Below are positions 1 to 8,204 of a stretch of DNA of 64,000 nucleotides, piece after piece. The DNA comes from Zoogloeaceae bacterium (GTDB taxonomy: Bacteria; Pseudomonadota; Gammaproteobacteria; Burkholderiales; Rhodocyclaceae), in assembly GCA_031287525.1 (NCBI GenBank), contig JAITSU010000066.1, forward strand, positions 1 through 64,000. Direction: 5' to 3'. The notes beneath the pieces are model-generated. The model was not told the origin of the DNA and did no database searches. It worked only from the letters and a program-made list of their open reading frames with translations. The stretch's first letter is position 1; the number at the start of each line of letters is the position of its first letter. The position numbers and the translations under genes were made by a program.

Positions 1-201
1 AGCGGCGGCAGGCGCTTCTTCAGTAGCCGCCGCTTCTTCAGCAACAGGCGTTTCTTCAGTAGCGGGCGTTTCTTCAACGACAGCGGGCGTTTCTTCAACA
101 ACAGCCGGGGTTTCTTCAACAGCAGGAGCGGCGGCTTCTTCCTGACCACAAGCGGACACAGCCAAAGCGAGCAGAGCGGCAACGAGGAGAGATTGTTTCA
201 T
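1..201 (-). CDS. Lipoprotein with Glu/Pro/Ala-rich repeats (C-terminus cut by window edge)
   Basis: The reading frame starts at the ATG at 201 and runs off the left edge after 67 codons. A hydrophobic signal ends in the lipobox LAVSAC, with Cys18 as the predicted lipidated residue, so the protein should be membrane-anchored. The rest is low complexity: repeats of V-E-E-T-P-A-V followed by Glu/Ala/Pro-rich sequence. The heptapeptide corresponds to a 21-base tandem repeat, so length may vary between strains. An AAGGA ribosome site lies just upstream. No enzymatic domain is visible and the function is unknown. Confidence is high for a lipoprotein and none for a role. Confidence 0.75.
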   Translation of the reverse strand, partial: MKQSLLVAALLALAVSACGQEEAAAPAVEETPAVVEETPAVVEETPATEETPVAEEAAATEEAPAAA

Positions 202-241
202 TTTTGATCCTTTAGATTGTGATGGCCTAAACAAGAATTCC

Positions 242-276
242 TGACCAAGGCATTTGGTCAAGCGCGGATTATAGCA
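242..276 (-). promoter_or_regulatory. Extended -10 promoter and leader hairpin for the lipoprotein gene
   Basis: On the minus strand TGCTATAAT (268-276) is an extended -10 element; no good -35 is seen. Downstream in the leader TGACCAA and TTGGTCA form a perfect 7-bp inverted repeat (242-260), about 40 bases before the start codon. The role of the hairpin is not known. Confidence 0.5.
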
Positions 277-386
277 AGTATTTTTTTAATGGTGCGCCGC
301 AATAACAAACTGTTGTATGCAAAAAATGAATGTTGTTCTTCCGCCACATCCGCATACGCACGCCACCGCGTCACGCGGCGATGCCT

Positions 387-863
387 TCACAAACCCATCG
401 TCGTGGGCACAAAAGGCGTGCCGGGCATTGCCCAGATGTCGTTAAAGCGTTGGGCATAGGGCACAACTTCGGCTTCGTCGGCGAGGATGAAGCGATGACG
501 GGTATGTTCCAAATCAAAACGCACCAGCGCGTGCTCATTGTCGGAAACCACGAAGGTATCCCGCAAATGTTGCAGGCTTGCCGGAATTTGCATGATTTTT
601 ATCCGATGCGACTGGCTCGCCAGCACTTGCACCAGACGCGGATGCGTTTCGTGCAGGCGGTCAATACAGCGCAGGGCGATGCGTACCGACGCCACCGGAT
701 TCTTTGCCAGCATTTGCCGCAACAACCTGACCGCTTCCGCCTGCTGCAAGCCCAGTTGCGTGAGGTCGTCGTCAAAAATGCACAGACTTCGCTTGCTCAA
801 GCGCAAAATCTGCCCGAAGGCGGAGCGAAATTCGCCCCATGTGGAATGGATTTCGTGTGTCAT
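387..863 (-). CDS. Conserved hypothetical protein, DUF7931 / phospholipase D-like
   Basis: A 158-residue soluble protein without signal peptide. The pattern, with KRSLCIFDDDLTQLGL near the N-terminus, then a basic SVRIAL strand and a C-terminal RFILADEAE segment, resembles the small DUF7931 proteins of betaproteobacteria, which have a PLD-like fold. The HxKxxxxD catalytic motif of true phospholipase D is not obvious, so activity is doubtful. It is divergent from rlmD, with 50 bases between the starts. Function unknown; the family call is from memory. Confidence 0.65.
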   Translation of the reverse strand: MTHEIHSTWGEFRSAFGQILRLSKRSLCIFDDDLTQLGLQQAEAVRLLRQMLAKNPVASVRIALRCIDRLHETHPRLVQVLASQSHRIKIMQIPASLQHLRDTFVVSDNEHALVRFDLEHTRHRFILADEAEVVPYAQRFNDIWAMPGTPFVPTTMGL

Positions 864-913
864 AGGCGATAGTTTAACGAAGTGCTTGTTAAAATTGCGA
901 ACTTTTTTGAGGG

Positions 914-2248
914 ATGCATATGCCCATTGCTGTCATTGAATCGCTCGATCACGAAGCGCGCGGTATCGCCCGTCAGGCAGGCAAGGCCATTTTCATTGAC
1001 GGCGCCTTGCCGGGTGAAACGGTGGAGTACGCGAGCTATCGCAAAAAACCCCATTATGAGCAGGCGCATCTGGTGCGTGTCATCCAGCCGACCTCCGCCC
1101 GCGTCACGCCCTCCTGCCCGCATTTTGGCGTTTGCGGCGGCTGCGCCATGCAACATCTGGATTTTGCTGCCCAGGTCGCCGCCAAGCAGCGCGTGCTGGA
1201 AGACAATCTCTGGCATATCGGGCGAGTGAAGCCGGAACAAATCCTGCCGCCCATTCAGGGCGCGGCATGGGGCTATCGCCACAAGGCGCGGCTGGGCGTG
1301 CGAAAAGTGCCCAAAAAAGGCGGCGTGCTGGTGGGTTTCCATGAAAAAAGAAGCAGCTACATCGCTGACATCAAGACCTGTCCAGTGCTGCATCCGGCGG
1401 TTTCCGCCCTGCTCCTGCCCCTGCGCGAGCTGATTGACGGACTTTCCATCAGCGAACGCCTGCCGCAGGTGGAAATCGCGGTGGGCGACCAATGCGTTGC
1501 GCTGGTGCTGCGTATCCTCGATGCCCTGACGCCTGCGGACGAAAATTTGTTGCGGCAATTTGCCGGGCAGCACGGCATTGTGTTTTACCTGCAACCCAAG
1601 GGGCCGGACACGGCGTATCGCTTTCATCCGCAAACGGGGGCGGAACTGGATTACCGCCTGCCGGAATTCGGCTTGCAAATGCGCTTTCGCCCCACCGATT
1701 TCACCCAGGTCAATCACGACATCAACCGCGTACTGATTCGGCGCGCGCTGGAATGGCTCGACCCGCAAGCGGGTGAGCATATTGTGGATTTATTCTGCGG
1801 TCTGGGGAATTTCACCCTGCCCATCGCCCGTCGGGGCGCGCAGGTGGTCGGCGTGGAAGGCAACGCCGCGCTGGTGGCGCGTGGCGAAGAATGTGCGCGT
1901 CATAATGGACTGGCAGGGCGCGCGCGCTTTGTCGCAGCCAATCTGTTTGAATGTACGCCTGAATCGTTGAAGGCATTGGGTCGCATGGACAAACTGTTCA
2001 TCGACCCGCCGCGTGAAGGCGCGGTAGAAGTGGTCAAATCCCTGCCGGACGCCGACGCAGATGACGCGCCGCAGCGCATCGTCTACGTTTCCTGCAACCC
2101 CGCCACCCTCGCCCGCGACGCCGCCATTCTGGTCAGCCAGAAAAACTACCGCTTCCTGATGGCAGGCGCGGTCAACATGTTCCCGCACACCGCGCATGTG
2201 GAATCCATCGCGGTTTTTGGTTCAGGAATCGGTGACAGGGGTCAGTAA
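914..2248 (+). CDS. rlmD: 23S rRNA (uracil(1939)-C(5))-methyltransferase RlmD
   Basis: SAM-dependent methylation of U1939 in 23S rRNA. An N-terminal TRAM domain (about 1-57) is followed by the iron-sulfur cysteines C68, C74, C77 ([10 protein letters not shown]) and C156. The SAM motif [15 protein letters not shown] lies near residue 295 and the nucleophile motif [10 protein letters not shown] near 395. The length of 444 residues is normal. The ATG two codons later (920) is an alternative start. The last residues (GSGIGDRGQ) run into a dispersed repeat that supplies the end of the gene, so the natural C-terminus has probably been replaced by a short repeat-encoded tail. Confidence 0.93.
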   Translation: MHMPIAVIESLDHEARGIARQAGKAIFIDGALPGETVEYASYRKKPHYEQAHLVRVIQPTSARVTPSCPHFGVCGGCAMQHLDFAAQVAAKQRVLEDNLWHIGRVKPEQILPPIQGAAWGYRHKARLGVRKVPKKGGVLVGFHEKRSSYIADIKTCPVLHPAVSALLLPLRELIDGLSISERLPQVEIAVGDQCVALVLRILDALTPADENLLRQFAGQHGIVFYLQPKGPDTAYRFHPQTGAELDYRLPEFGLQMRFRPTDFTQVNHDINRVLIRRALEWLDPQAGEHIVDLFCGLGNFTLPIARRGAQVVGVEGNAALVARGEECARHNGLAGRARFVAANLFECTPESLKALGRMDKLFIDPPREGAVEVVKSLPDADADDAPQRIVYVSCNPATLARDAAILVSQKNYRFLMAGAVNMFPHTAHVESIAVFGSGIGDRGQ

Positions 2249-2304
2249 TTACCGGCGGCTACGCCGCCGCAAACTGCTGTCACCTGTCCCCCGACCCTCT
2301 GTCG
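2223..2304. repeat. GACAG-type inverted repeat element with GGCGGC core hairpin
   Basis: GGTGACAGGGG at the left and CTGTCACCTGTCCCC at the right form inverted ends around a GC-rich core palindrome (CGGCGGCTACGCCGCCG). The element spans the 3' ends of the convergent genes rlmD and deaD. The deaD TGA stop lies in its GGTGACAG motif. A similar core with the same flank is present near 24865-24893 in the same relation to GACAG heptads. Confidence 0.7.
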
Positions 2305-4319
2305 CGTTTCTTGAACGGCGGGCGACCTGTTCCGGCGGGACGGTCGTTGCGCCAGGATTTGTTGCCATCCTGGAAGCGGTCGCTGTTGTGAGGGCGGTCG
2401 CCATAGGAAGGACGCTCACTGCGCTCACCGCCATGCGAACGCTCATGGAAAGGCTTGCCTGTTCCTTTGCGCGGCGGGCGGCTGTTGCCGGGAGGGGGGG
2501 CGCTGCCGTCGTCGCGGGCGATGTTGAGTTGACGCCGACGCACCCAAGCGGCGCGTAGGATTTGCAGGGTGTCGCGGGAAAGGTCGTCGGGCAAGTCGAC
2601 CGTGCTGTATTCGTCATACAGGTCGATGCGACCAATCAGGCGGCTGGGCAAATTGCCTTCGTTGGCAATCGCGCCCACAATATCTTTGGGCGAAACGCCA
2701 TGTACGCGACCCACATCAATACGGTAACGCGCCATCACCACGGCATTGCCACGGTCATCATCGCTCACTTCGGTGGCGAAGCCGGGACGTTCAGCGCGTT
2801 CACGACGGGGCGGACGCTCGGAATGGTCGGGACGCTCGAAGCGTTCAGGGCGGTCAAAGCGATTGCCGCGTTCGGGACGTTCCCCGCGCTCCGGTCGCTC
2901 AAACCGATCTCCACGCGACGGACGTTCGTCTCGCGCCTTCTTTTCTTCCAGACGTAGCGGACGCTCTTTCTGGGTGAGAAAAGCCAGCGCGGCAGCAAGG
3001 CGTTCGGGCGATACCTCCTGTTCCGTTGTAATTTCCTCAACCAGCGTCGCGAAAAAGTCCAGGTCTTCGCTCGTCAGCGCCTTGGCGACTTTTTCCTTGA
3101 ACAGCGCCACGCGCCGATCCGTCACCGCCTGCTGGGTCGGCAACGCCAGATGTTCGATGGGTTGGCGCGTCACCCGTTCGATGGTACGCAGCATCCGCAT
3201 TTCACGCGGCGCGACAAACAAAATGGCCGTGCCGGTACGCCCCGCGCGACCCGTGCGCCCGATGCGATGCACATAGGCTTCGGCGTCGTAGGGAATATCG
3301 TAATTGATGACATGGCTGACACGCGGCACGTCAATGCCCCGCGCCGCCACGTCGGTCGCCACCACGATGTCCAGCCCGCCGGATTTCAGTTGTTCAATCA
3401 CGCGCTCACGCGCCTGCTGGTTCATGTCGCCATTCAGCGCGGCGACGGAATGCCCGCGCGCTTCCAGCTTTTGCGCCAGCTCATCGGTCAAGATTTTGGT
3501 GCGGACGAAAATGAGCGCCGCGTCCTGTTCTTCCACTTCCAGCAAACGGGTCAGCGCGTCCAGCTTGTTTTGCACCCCGGAAACCTGCCAGTAACACTGA
3601 CGGATGGCGGAAACCGTCTGGGTCGCGGACTTGATTTTGACTTCTTCCGGCGACAGCAGATAATTCTGCGCCACGCGCCGGATGGCGTCGGGCATGGTGG
3701 CGGAAAACAACGCCGTCTGGCGTTCAGAAGGCGTGTGTTCGAGAATCCACTGCACATCGTCGATAAAGCCCATTCGCAACATTTCGTCGGCTTCATCCAG
3801 CACCAGGGTTTTCAACCCGGCGAGCGACAGACTTTCACGTTCCAGATGATCCATGATGCGACCCGGCGTACCCACAATCACATGCGCGCCACGCGCCAGT
3901 TGCTTCAACTGGATGCCGTAACTCTGCCCGCCGTAAATGGGCAGCACATGAAAGCCCGGCAAATGCTTGGCATAACGCCCGAACGCCTCGGCAACCTGCA
4001 AGGCAAGTTCGCGCGTCGGCGTCAAAATCAACGCTTGCGGCGACGCATTTTTGAGGTCAAGACGATTCAAAATAGGCAGGGCGAAAGCGGCGGTCTTGCC
4101 CGTGCCCGTCTGCGCCATGCCCAGCAGGTCTTTGCCTTCCAGCAGAATGGGAATACATTCCGCCTGGATGGGCGACGGGGTTTCATAACCCACATCCGTC
4201 AGCGCCCGCAAGATATTCTCGGACAAACCCAGATCGGCAAAAGAGATTGACGATTCGACGACATCCGCAGATTCGTCCACCGGGGTTTCTTTGGATTCAA
4301 CAATTTCAGATTCAGACAT
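2280..4319 (-). CDS. deaD: DEAD-box ATP-dependent RNA helicase, DeaD/CsdA type
   Basis: Unwinds RNA in ribosome assembly and at low temperature (family role). The Q motif (about 27-53) is followed by AQTGTGKTAAF (Walker A), PTRELALQ, DEAD, SAT and HRIGRTGRAGR. After the helicase core come an Arg/Glu/Gly-rich linker with many RPERGERPERG-like units, a DbpA-like RNA-binding domain (MARYRIDVGRVHGV...) and a basic RG-rich tail. The start at 4319 (MSESEIVES) is chosen over a longer frame because GGGAG lies just upstream. The last codons fall in a dispersed repeat. About 400 bases upstream hold no gene; cold-shock helicases often have long leaders, but none is shown here. Confidence 0.92.
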   Translation of the reverse strand: MSESEIVESKETPVDESADVVESSISFADLGLSENILRALTDVGYETPSPIQAECIPILLEGKDLLGMAQTGTGKTAAFALPILNRLDLKNASPQALILTPTRELALQVAEAFGRYAKHLPGFHVLPIYGGQSYGIQLKQLARGAHVIVGTPGRIMDHLERESLSLAGLKTLVLDEADEMLRMGFIDDVQWILEHTPSERQTALFSATMPDAIRRVAQNYLLSPEEVKIKSATQTVSAIRQCYWQVSGVQNKLDALTRLLEVEEQDAALIFVRTKILTDELAQKLEARGHSVAALNGDMNQQARERVIEQLKSGGLDIVVATDVAARGIDVPRVSHVINYDIPYDAEAYVHRIGRTGRAGRTGTAILFVAPREMRMLRTIERVTRQPIEHLALPTQQAVTDRRVALFKEKVAKALTSEDLDFFATLVEEITTEQEVSPERLAAALAFLTQKERPLRLEEKKARDERPSRGDRFERPERGERPERGNRFDRPERFERPDHSERPPRRERAERPGFATEVSDDDRGNAVVMARYRIDVGRVHGVSPKDIVGAIANEGNLPSRLIGRIDLYDEYSTVDLPDDLSRDTLQILRAAWVRRRQLNIARDDGSAPPPGNSRPPRKGTGKPFHERSHGGERSERPSYGDRPHNSDRFQDGNKSWRNDRPAGTGRPPFKKRDRGSGDR

Positions 4320-4737
4320 CACACAACTCCCAACGCCCACCCTTGCGGCGGCGCACACACTGCCCCATGAAAGGGCGCAACAAGCCGGAAAATTAAGCCC
4401 CGGAAAAATTTCGCTGAAAAATCAACCCATACGTCAGGGGCTTGCCCGACACGAAAGGACGCCATTTTCCACGAAAACAAAGAAAAATCAACTACGCCGG
4501 AAATCAGGAATCAAAACCGAAGCCGCAATGTTCCGCCATCGCGCCCTACCCCATGCAACCAGCTTGCTGAAACCCGGCAATATCACCGAAAACCATGTCA
4601 TTTTTGATTTTCGGTCGCCGGATGCTGTTACATACTGCCAAAATCCGCGCCCACAAATCAGGGGGCGTAGGGGTGAACTGTGTTCGCCCGCAGACCCAAC
4701 GAACGGGCGAACGCAGACGTCCCACCCTGCGAGAATG
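4320..4737. other. Non-coding stretch upstream of deaD
   Basis: I see no convincing gene here. It may contain the deaD leader. A degenerate copy of the GTAGGGGCG palindrome lies at 4667-4727 and marks the left border of the accessory segment. Confidence 0.5.
4667..4727. repeat. GTAGGGGCG-family palindromic repeat, degenerate copy
   Basis: The left arm (4667-4690) differs from the perfect copy at 6054-6077 by two bases. The right arm begins CGGGCGAACGCAG at 4704 and then decays. Together with the copy at 6054-6123 it brackets the accessory segment in the same orientation. Confidence 0.7.
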
Positions 4738-4986
4738 TCAGGAATCGTCGGAGCGCATGAGGACAAACCAAAGCACCCCAGCCACCACAAAGGAATACGG
4801 AATGCCCCAAAACAGGCAAAGGATGAGCGCCCTGAAAATCGAACCGCTATAAATCCAGAACCCCAGCACATAAACCGCCAGCAGCCAGAACAACCAGTGA
4901 GCCGCTTGCTGGTTGAATGCCAGGGCGGGTAGGTGCGCCCTGTGGTTGCCCGCATCAAGGTCGATGTTGAATTTTTTGGCTTTCAT
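4738..4986 (-). CDS. Small membrane protein, two hydrophobic segments, unknown function
   Basis: 82 residues from the ATG at 4986 (MKAKKFNIDLDAG). Two hydrophobic stretches, around residues 31-50 and 54-77, predict a small two-pass membrane protein. It is divergent from the broken tape-measure gene and sits inside the bracketed accessory segment, so a phage-derived origin is possible, but no family is recognised. The ribosome site is weak. A longer frame starts at 5061 but would overlap the tape-measure remnant. Confidence 0.45.
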   Translation of the reverse strand: MKAKKFNIDLDAGNHRAHLPALAFNQQAAHWLFWLLAVYVLGFWIYSGSIFRALILCLFWGIPYSFVVAGVLWFVLMRSDDS

Positions 4987-5005
4987 GCTTGAAGGATAGC
5001 AAAAA

Positions 5006-5304
5006 ATGGACTTGAAATTACAAATTTTGATGAACGCTGTCGACCGCGTGACCGGCCCCATGAAAAAGATGAACGCCGAAACCAGCGCGATGGCAGAAAA
5101 GGTGCAACAGGCAAAAGACGCCTTGCGCGCCCTTGAAACCCAGCGCCAAAAGCTGGAATTCAGGCGCGGCGGGTAAAAATCGAGATCAATCCATCACCCA
5201 GCATGGATGAAAAGAAACTCGCGGAATTGGTGGCGCAAAAGATAAAAGAAACCCAACAGAACGCCGCAGCGCGGGCGCGGTCACGGCTCACCGATTCTGA
5301 CTAA
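5006..5304 (+). pseudogene. Phage tail tape-measure protein remnant, internally deleted and frameshifted
   Basis: The frame from 5006 gives a 56-residue start (LKLQILMNAVDRVTGPMKKM, then an alanine/glutamine-rich coiled coil) typical of tape-measure N-termini, ending at a TAA at 5174. In a different frame 5176-5304 encodes a segment (IEINPSPSMDEKKLAELVAQ... ARARSRLTDSD) typical of tape-measure C-termini. The hundreds of residues expected between are missing. I infer an internal deletion with frame change at about 5160-5176. It is the clearest sign that the segment derives from a prophage. Confidence 0.65.
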
Positions 5305-5306
5305 TC

Positions 5307-5334
5307 TTGCGAATTATAACTAAATGGGTATAAT
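5307..5334 (+). promoter_or_regulatory. Toxin-antitoxin promoter overlapping a palindromic operator
   Basis: TTGCGA (5307-5312) and TATAAT (5329-5334) are spaced by 16 bases. ATTATAAC (5313-5320) and GGTATAAT (5327-5334) form an inverted repeat that overlaps the -10, as expected for autorepression by an antitoxin. The first in-frame ATG of the toxin is only 6 bases after the -10, so the message would be nearly leaderless. Confidence 0.6.
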
Positions 5335-5340
5335 TCAGAC

Positions 5341-5700
5341 ATGGGAAACAAAGACATCAAGCCATTGCGCTGGATTGCTTCGAGCCAGCGGGATTTGCAA
5401 AACATGCCAGAGGCGGTGCAAGACACCTTTGGCTTTGCCCTGCATCTGGCGCAGATTGGCGAAAAACACGGCAATGCCAAGCCCTTGAAGGGCTTTGGTT
5501 CGGCGGGTGTGCTGGAAGTGGTTGAGGATTCTGGCGGCGGCGCTTACCGCGCTGTTTATACCGTGCGTTTTGTCGATGCGGTTTATGTGCTGCATTGTTT
5601 CCAGAAAAAATCACACCACGGCATATCCACGCCCAAACCGGAAATTGATTTGCTGATGAAGCGGCTGAAAATCGCGGAAGCCTTGGCAAAAGGAGCCTGA
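5341..5700 (+). CDS. Type II toxin, HigB/Gp49-like (RelE superfamily)
   Basis: 119 residues. Family members (phage-derived Gp49-like, PF05973-type) are ribosome-dependent mRNA endonucleases. Visible signs are SSQRDLQNMPEAVQD, KPLKGFGSAGVLEVVED, YRAVYTVRF and the C-terminal YVLHCFQKKSH, the usual basic toxin end. It is followed two bases later by an XRE-type antitoxin, the toxin-first order of HigBA modules. The annotated start lies almost on the predicted transcription start, with no ribosome site. It appears intact, although the surrounding phage genes are broken. Confidence 0.8.
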   Translation: MGNKDIKPLRWIASSQRDLQNMPEAVQDTFGFALHLAQIGEKHGNAKPLKGFGSAGVLEVVEDSGGGAYRAVYTVRFVDAVYVLHCFQKKSHHGISTPKPEIDLLMKRLKIAEALAKGA

Positions 5701-5702
5701 AC

Positions 5703-6035
5703 ATGACACAAACCGAAGAGCCCGAAGTCACCGAAGGCAGCGCCAATGTCTATGCCGACCTTGGCATGTCGAACGCCGACGAAATGTTGGCCAAGGCGCA
5801 GCTTGTCGTCAAAATCGCCGAAATCATCAAGGGGCGGGGCTGGACGCAACTAGAGGCGGCAAAGGTCAGCGGGATTCCCCAGCCCAAACTTTCCAAAATG
5901 TTGCGCGGACAATTCCGGGGCATCAGCGAAGCGAAGATGCTGGAAGGCATCGTCCGCATGGGACGCGACGTGCGGATTGTCGTCAGCGCAACCCCCGCCG
6001 TCGGTGTTGGACATTTTGATGTGGTGTTTGCCTGA
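5703..6035 (+). CDS. XRE-family antitoxin, HigA-like
   Basis: 110 residues. A helix-turn-helix is clear at about 47-72 (WTQLEAAKVSGIPQPKLSKM). The N-terminus is acidic and the C-terminus has RDVRIVVSATP, as in antitoxins paired with Gp49-like toxins. It should neutralise the toxin at 5341-5700 and bind the palindrome at 5313-5334. The two-base gap implies one transcript. Confidence 0.8.
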   Translation: MTQTEEPEVTEGSANVYADLGMSNADEMLAKAQLVVKIAEIIKGRGWTQLEAAKVSGIPQPKLSKMLRGQFRGISEAKMLEGIVRMGRDVRIVVSATPAVGVGHFDVVFA

Positions 6036-6053
6036 ATTCAGGGGTCAAGAGGC

Positions 6054-6123
6054 GTAGGGGCGAACTGCGTTCGCCCGCAGATGTCGGACGACCAACGAAC
6101 GGGCGAACGCAGTTCGCCCCTAC
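6054..6123. repeat. GTAGGGGCG-family palindromic repeat, perfect 24-bp inverted arms
   Basis: Arms 6054-6077 and 6100-6123 are perfect reverse complements, around a 22-base loop. It lies just after the antitoxin gene and could act as a terminator-like structure. It is the intact sister of the copy at 4667-4727. Confidence 0.8.
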
Positions 6124-6125
6124 AC

Positions 6126-6158
6126 CACCTGACACCCGTCACCTGAAACCTGTCACCC
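6126..6158. repeat. GACAG-type heptad repeat, minus orientation
   Basis: CCTGACACCCGTCACCTG and CCTGTCACCC follow the palindrome directly. It resembles the copy at 52170-52200 read on the other strand. The stop codon of the integrase remnant falls in its GGGTGACAGG. Confidence 0.6.
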
Positions 6159-6362
6159 GATAATCTCCATCCTTGTCCCGCCATTCCTCATCTCGCTCGC
6201 CGCCAGCTCGACCATGCGACGGGCGTCGGTCAGCCGTTCCCGCACTTCCGCGAGGCTGATGCCGCCATTACCGTATTGTCCAAGTACCACAGTTTCCCGC
6301 TTTCCGTTAAGAAAACCCCCAGCATTTGCCGGGGGTTCCGAGGTGTTTTTGTCGGCGTTCAA
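6153..6362 (-). pseudogene. Fragment of a phage-type integrase N-terminal (DUF4102) domain
   Basis: A 69-residue frame. KRETVVLGQYGNG followed by ISLAEVRERLTDARRMV matches the pattern of the arm-binding DUF4102 domain of tyrosine recombinases (K-x-L-x-L-G-x-Y then LSLAEAR). The catalytic domain is absent. The N-terminal part overlaps the guaA terminator hairpin and is probably not genuine coding sequence. Lying directly at the 3' end of guaA, a known insertion hotspot, it is best read as what remains of the integrase of the element. Confidence 0.55.
6309..6337 (-). terminator. Intrinsic terminator downstream of guaA
   Basis: On the minus strand AACCCCC, a 10-base loop and GGGGGTT are followed by TTCTTAA, about 45 bases after the guaA stop. 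Confidence 0.6.
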
Positions 6363-6383
6363 TAGACGCCGGAAGCAAGCGAA

Positions 6384-8009
6384 TCATTCCCACTCAATCG
6401 TCGCGGGCGGTTTGCCGGAAATGTCATACACCACCCGATTGATGCCGCGTACTTCGTTGATGATGCGGTTGGACACGCGACCGAGCAGTTCGTAGGGCAG
6501 GCGCGCCCAGTGGGCGGTCATGAAATCGCTGGTGACGACGGCGCGCAGGGCGACGACGTATTCGTAGGTGCGTCCGTCGCCCATGACGCCGACGCTTTTG
6601 ACCGGCAGGAAGACGGCGAAGGCCTGGCTGGTGAGGTCGTACCAGCTTTTGCCGATGTCCGTCTCGGCGCACAAACCGGCGGCGGCATCCTGGGCGGTGG
6701 CTTGGGTGACGCGCAGTTCGTCGATGAAAATGGCGTCGGCACGTTGCAGCAGGCTGGCGTATTCGGCTTTCACTTCGCCCAAAATCCGCACACCAAGACC
6801 GGGGCCGGGAAAAGGATGGCGATAGACCATTTCGCGCGATAAACCTAACGCTACGCCCAGTTCGCGCACTTCGTCCTTGAACAGTTCTTTCAAGGGTTCC
6901 AGCAGTTTCAGATGCATGTCTTCCGGCAAGCCGCCGACGTTGTGATGGCTCTTGATGGTGTGCGCGCCCTTTTTGTTTTTGCCAGCGGATTCGATGACGT
7001 CCGGGTAGATGGTGCCTTGCGCCAGCCATTGGGCGGCGGTGAGTTTTTTGGACTCGGATTGAAAGACTTCGATGAATTCCTTGCCGATGATTTTGCGTTT
7101 CTGTTCCGGGTCGGCGACGCCCGCGAGTTTGCCCATGAAATCATCGACCGCATCGACGCGGATGACCTTGACGCCCAGATTGCGGGCGAACATGTCCATC
7201 ACCATGTCGCCTTCATTGAGGCGCAAGAGACCGTGGTCGACAAACACGCAGGTCAGTTGGTCGCCGATGGCGCGATGAATCAGCGCGGCGGCAACCGAGG
7301 AATCGACGCCGCCGGACAGCCCCAGAATCACTTCCTCGCCGCCCACCTGCTGGCGGATGCTGGCGACCGCCTCGCTGATGTAATCGCCCATCACCCAATC
7401 CGCGCCGCAATCGCAGATGCCATGCACGAAGCGTTCGAGCAGCGCCCTGCCTTGCGGGGTGTGGGTGACTTCCGGGTGGAACTGGACGCCGTAGAACCGG
7501 CGTTTCGCGTCCATCATCGCGGCGATGGGGCAAGCAGGCGTCGCCGCGAGATTCTCGAAGCCGGGCGGCAGTTGCGTGACCGAATCGCCGTGGCTCATCC
7601 AGACCTTGAGCATTTTTTGACCCTCCGCGTCGGCAATGCCGTCAAAGAGCGCCGAAGGCCGCAGAGGTTGGACTTCGGCGTAGCCGAATTCGCGCGCCTT
7701 GCCCGCCGCCTCCGCCGTCATCACCTTGCCGCCCAATTGTTCCGCCATCGTCTGCATCCCGTAGCAGATGCCCAGCACCGGCACGCCCAAATCAAACACC
7801 GCCTGCGGCGCGCGCGGCGTATCGCCCAGGGTGACGGAACTGGGACCGCCGGAGAGGATAACGCCCTTCGCGCCGTAATGACGGATGAACGCCGAAGAAA
7901 CGTCATAGGGATGAATTTCGCAAAACACCTTCGCCTCCCGCACACGACGGGCGATGAGCTGGGTCACTTGTGAACCGAAATCGAGGATGAGGATTTTTTG
8001 ATGCGACAT
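6384..8009 (-). CDS. guaA: GMP synthase (glutamine-hydrolysing)
   Basis: Converts XMP to GMP using ATP and glutamine in purine biosynthesis. The amidotransferase domain (1-200) has the nucleophile C82 in GICYGMQ and the HPEVTHT His/Glu. The ATP pyrophosphatase domain carries LSGGVDSSV near 230, and the C-terminal dimerisation domain has [13 protein letters not shown] and ends KPPATIEWE. The length of 541 is close to the E. coli enzyme. The ATG at 8009 is preferred to an upstream GTG. The usual partner guaB is not next to it. The 3' end borders a decayed integrated element. Confidence 0.97.
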   Translation of the reverse strand: MSHQKILILDFGSQVTQLIARRVREAKVFCEIHPYDVSSAFIRHYGAKGVILSGGPSSVTLGDTPRAPQAVFDLGVPVLGICYGMQTMAEQLGGKVMTAEAAGKAREFGYAEVQPLRPSALFDGIADAEGQKMLKVWMSHGDSVTQLPPGFENLAATPACPIAAMMDAKRRFYGVQFHPEVTHTPQGRALLERFVHGICDCGADWVMGDYISEAVASIRQQVGGEEVILGLSGGVDSSVAAALIHRAIGDQLTCVFVDHGLLRLNEGDMVMDMFARNLGVKVIRVDAVDDFMGKLAGVADPEQKRKIIGKEFIEVFQSESKKLTAAQWLAQGTIYPDVIESAGKNKKGAHTIKSHHNVGGLPEDMHLKLLEPLKELFKDEVRELGVALGLSREMVYRHPFPGPGLGVRILGEVKAEYASLLQRADAIFIDELRVTQATAQDAAAGLCAETDIGKSWYDLTSQAFAVFLPVKSVGVMGDGRTYEYVVALRAVVTSDFMTAHWARLPYELLGRVSNRIINEVRGINRVVYDISGKPPATIEWE

Positions 8010-8200
8010 GGCAGGACTCACAACAGGGTCGCGGGATGAAGCGGCGACCGTTCAGGACAATGAAGTCGCACATATTAACCCGCCAGCAAAATACCGTACA
8101 CGGCGCTGGGTCGGCGATAGATGAAAGGGCGTCACAGGGGCGGGTTTCAAACCTGTCCGCCGTTGTGATGTACGGAAATGGGCGGGTTTGAAACCCGCCC
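8010..8200. other. Intergenic region between guaA and the glutaredoxin-like gene
   Basis: About 190 bases with no gene. It holds a palindromic repeat at its distal end and presumably the guaA promoter, which I could not place. Confidence 0.4.
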
Positions 8201-8204
8201 CTAC
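8134..8204. repeat. GTAGGGGCG-family palindromic repeat with GGGTTTCAAACCC arms
   Basis: AGGGGCGGGTTTCAAACC at the left pairs with GGTTTGAAACCCGCCCCTAC at the right around a short loop. The terminal CTAC supplies the TAG stop of the glutaredoxin-like gene on the minus strand. Confidence 0.75.

Noticed and set aside
4300..5005. Duplicated guaA 3' end as an att site on the far side of the accessory segment
   Set aside because: I looked for the CATTCCCACTCAATCG sequence and found no second copy in the segment's left part.
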